This document shows positions 62,212 to 64,000 of a DNA stretch of 64,000 nucleotides, piece after piece (the first letter of the stretch is position 1; the number at the start of each line of letters is the position of its first letter). Origin of the DNA: Euonymus europaeus. Its lineage: Eukaryota; Streptophyta; Magnoliopsida; Celastrales; Celastraceae. A program made the position numbers and the translations under genes. The stretch is taken from assembly GCA_963580455.1 (NCBI GenBank), contig OY756958.1:12722501-12786500 (forward strand), in the 5' to 3' direction. The notes under the pieces were generated by a model. The model made no database searches and was not told the origin of the DNA. It was given only the letters and a program-made list of their open reading frames with translations.

Positions 62212-64000
62212 TTGTACACCGAGCAACTTTTATGGTCCGAAGTTGCTCAACTCTCTCTATGGAGTAACTTTAAAGGGTTTTGTCCATTTGTCATAGAAAG
62301 TTGGAGTTTTGGAATCGAAATAATTTAGGAATCTTATACTCGTAAAATTTGACATAGAATAACAATAAAAAGTGTACACCGAGCAACTTTTATGGTCCGA
62401 AGTTGCTCAACTCTCTCTATGGACGAGCTTTAAACGGTTTTGTCCATTTGCCAGAGAAAGTTGGGGTTTTGGAATCGAAATAATTTAGGAAGCTTATACT
62501 CGTAAAATTTGACATAGAAGAACAATAAAAAGTGTACACCGAGCAATTTTGATAGTCCGAAGTTCCCCAACTCTTTCTATGGTGGCGCTTTTAATGTTTT
62601 TGTCAATTTGTCATAGAAAGTTAGGGTTTTGGAATCAAAATAATCCAGGAAGCATATACTCATAAAATTTGACATAGAAGAACAATAAAAAGTGTACACC
62701 GAGCAATTTTGATGATGAGAAGTTGCTCAACTCTCTCTATGGAGGAGCTTTTAACGTGTTTATCCATTTGTCTTATAAAGTTGGTGTTTTCGCATTGAAA
62801 TAATCTAGGAAGCTTATACTCGTAAAATTTGACATTTAAGAACAATAAAAAGTGTGTACCGAGCAACTTTGATAGTCCGAAGTTGCTCAACTGATTCTAT
62901 GGAGGAGCTTTAAATGGTTTTGTCCATTTGTCATAAAAAGTTGGGGTTTTGGCATCGAAATAATCTAGGAAGCTTATACTTGTAAAATTTGACATAGAAT
63001 AACAATAAAAAGTGTACACCGAGCAACTTTTATGGTCCGAAGTTGCTCAACTCTCTCTATGGAGTAGCTCTAAAGGGTTTTGTCCATTTGTCATAGAAAG
63101 TTGGAGTTTTGGAATCGAAATAATTTAGGAAGCTTATACTCGTAAAATTTGACATAGAATAACAATAAAAAGTTTACACCGAGCAACTTTTATGGTCCGA
63201 AGTTTCTCAACTCTCTCTATGGAGGAGCTTTAAACGGTTTTGTCCATTTGTCATAGAAAGTTGGGGTTTTCGAATCGAAATAATTTAGGAAGCTTATACT
63301 CGTAAAATTTGACATAGAAGAACAATAAAAAGTGTACACCGAGCAATTTTGATAGTCCGAAGTTGCACAACTCTTTCTGTGGTATAGCTTTTAATGTTTT
63401 GTCAATTTGTCATAGAAAGTTGGGGTTTTGGAATAAAAATAATCCAGGAAGCTTATACTCGTAAAATTTGATATAGAAGAACAATAAAAAGTGTACACCG
63501 AGCAATTTTGATGATGAGAAGTTGCTCAACTCCCTATATGGAAGAGCTTTTAACGTTTTTATCCATTTGTCTTATGAAGTTGGTGTTTTCGCATTGAAAT
63601 AATCTAGGAAGCTTATACTCGTAAAATTTAACATAGAAGAACAACAAAAAGTGTAGACCGAGCAACTTTGATAGTCCGAAGTTGCTCAACTGACTCTATG
63701 GAGGAGCTTTAAACGGTTTTGTCCATTTGTCATAGAAAGTTGGGGTTTTGGCATCGAAATAATCTAGGAAGCTTATACTCGTAAAATTTGACATAGAAGA
63801 ACAAGAAAAAGTGTACACCGAGCAACTTTGATAGTTCGAAGTTGCTCAACTGACTCTATGGAGGAGCTTTAAACAGTTTTGTCCATTTTTCATAGAAAGT
63901 TGGCGTTTTGGCATCGAAATAATCTAGGAAGCTTATACTCGTAAAATTTGACATAGAATAACAATGAAAAGTGTACACCGAGCAACTTTTATGGTCCGAA
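62212..64000 (+). repeat. Diverged right edge of the array
   Basis: Monomer types change from the pentamer set back to 17-mer types: m13 (62212), GGACGAGC/CCAGAG (62372), m1 (62532), m2 (62692), m3 (62852), m4-like (63012), GTTTACACC (63172), m6-like (63332, GGTATAGC), m7-like (63491), a gamma-like monomer (63651) and delta (63811). The last monomer is cut by the window end. The order to about 63171 matches 19360-22707 without the LTR. The part from about 63172 matches about 3365-4200, including CTTTCTGTGGTATAGC (3566 and 63373) and CTTATGAAG (3773 and 63571). Confidence 0.72.
62238..62242. other. Paralogous empty site of the LTR insertion
   Basis: CGAAG here sits in an uninterrupted m13 monomer. 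It is preceded by a monomer with the rare AATTTAGGTAGC (62164), also found just left of the LTR (19311). It is followed, in the m3 monomer, by TTTAAATGG (62910) and ATACTTGTAAAA, both also found right of the LTR. Only one CGAAG copy and no LTR are present, consistent with the pre-insertion state of the 19.39-kb site. Confidence 0.7.

Larger units (their letters stand above)
21774..64000 (+). repeat. 160-bp satellite array, right arm
   Basis: The same monomer as the left arm, in the same orientation. It resumes at exactly the base where the LTR insertion interrupted it: 31 bases of the split monomer lie left of the insertion and 129 lie right of the second target-site copy, summing to 160. It runs to the end of the window, so the full array is longer than what is shown. 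It contains the end of the 17-monomer zone, a transition zone, a homogenised 4/5-monomer higher-order array and a diverged right edge, each listed separately. Confidence 0.98.

Noticed and set aside
1..64000. CRISPR array, because of regularly spaced repeats.
   Set aside because: The whole 160-bp period is repetitive, with no unique spacers and no cas genes. This is tandem satellite.
1..64000. CENP-B-box-like motif or telomere-type repeats.
   Set aside because: I found no match to the CENP-B box core and no TTTAGGG runs. Centromere identity cannot be claimed from sequence alone.
1..64000. Repeat collapse or duplication as an assembly artefact explaining the HOR.
   Set aside because: Distinct private variants, graded duplication lengths and internal junctions argue for real structure. 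Long-read coverage is still needed for the exact copy numbers.

Overview
This window is almost entirely one tandem satellite DNA with a 160-bp A/T-rich monomer, roughly 385 copies, all in the same orientation. The only other sequence is one 2.4-kb mobile-element remnant. I find no protein-coding gene, rRNA, tRNA or CRISPR array that I can support. Because 160 leaves remainder 1 on division by 3, the frame slips at every monomer. The short antisense reading frames that recur are by-products of the repeat, not genes. The arrangement looks like (peri)centromeric or other constitutive heterochromatin of a flowering plant. The plant call rests on the inserted element, which has the features of a plant Ty1/copia long terminal repeat (LTR). 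I do not recognise the satellite family or the species.

Layout. (1) 1-4643: older, diverged monomers with a local three-monomer pattern. (2) 4644-23187: a 17-monomer higher-order repeat (HOR) of 2720 bp. Two full units (7682-10400 and 10401-13120) are clear, and the others are expanded or shortened by whole monomers. (3) 19392-21773: a solo LTR on the minus strand, flanked by the 5-bp target duplication CGAAG. It splits one monomer, and the array resumes in register after it. (4) 23188-24467: a transition zone with hybrid monomers. (5) 24468-62211: a strongly homogenised HOR made of five monomer types, called alpha, beta, gamma, delta and epsilon here. By hand count it has 51 units: 32 pentamers (about 800 bp) and 19 tetramers (about 640 bp). 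Several sections show second-level repeats of nine monomers (1438-1440 bp) and a 3038-bp tandem duplication. (6) 62212-64000: return to older monomer types that match both the 19.2-22.7 kb region (without the LTR) and the 3.4-4.2 kb region.

Most monomers carry a perfect 9-bp inverted repeat (GAGCAACTT, 10-bp spacer, AAGTTGCTC). It is consistently broken in particular HOR positions and intact in others, which gives the array a regular pattern of hairpin-capable and hairpin-poor monomers. The LTR is inserted at the edge of this dyad. The history I infer, layer by layer, is: diverged array, then the 17-mer HOR, then amplification of a five-monomer subset, then local nine-monomer and block duplications by unequal exchange, with a late LTR insertion outside the homogenised core. 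Monomer-type labels (m1-m17, alpha-epsilon) are mine, assigned by eye from shared variants.
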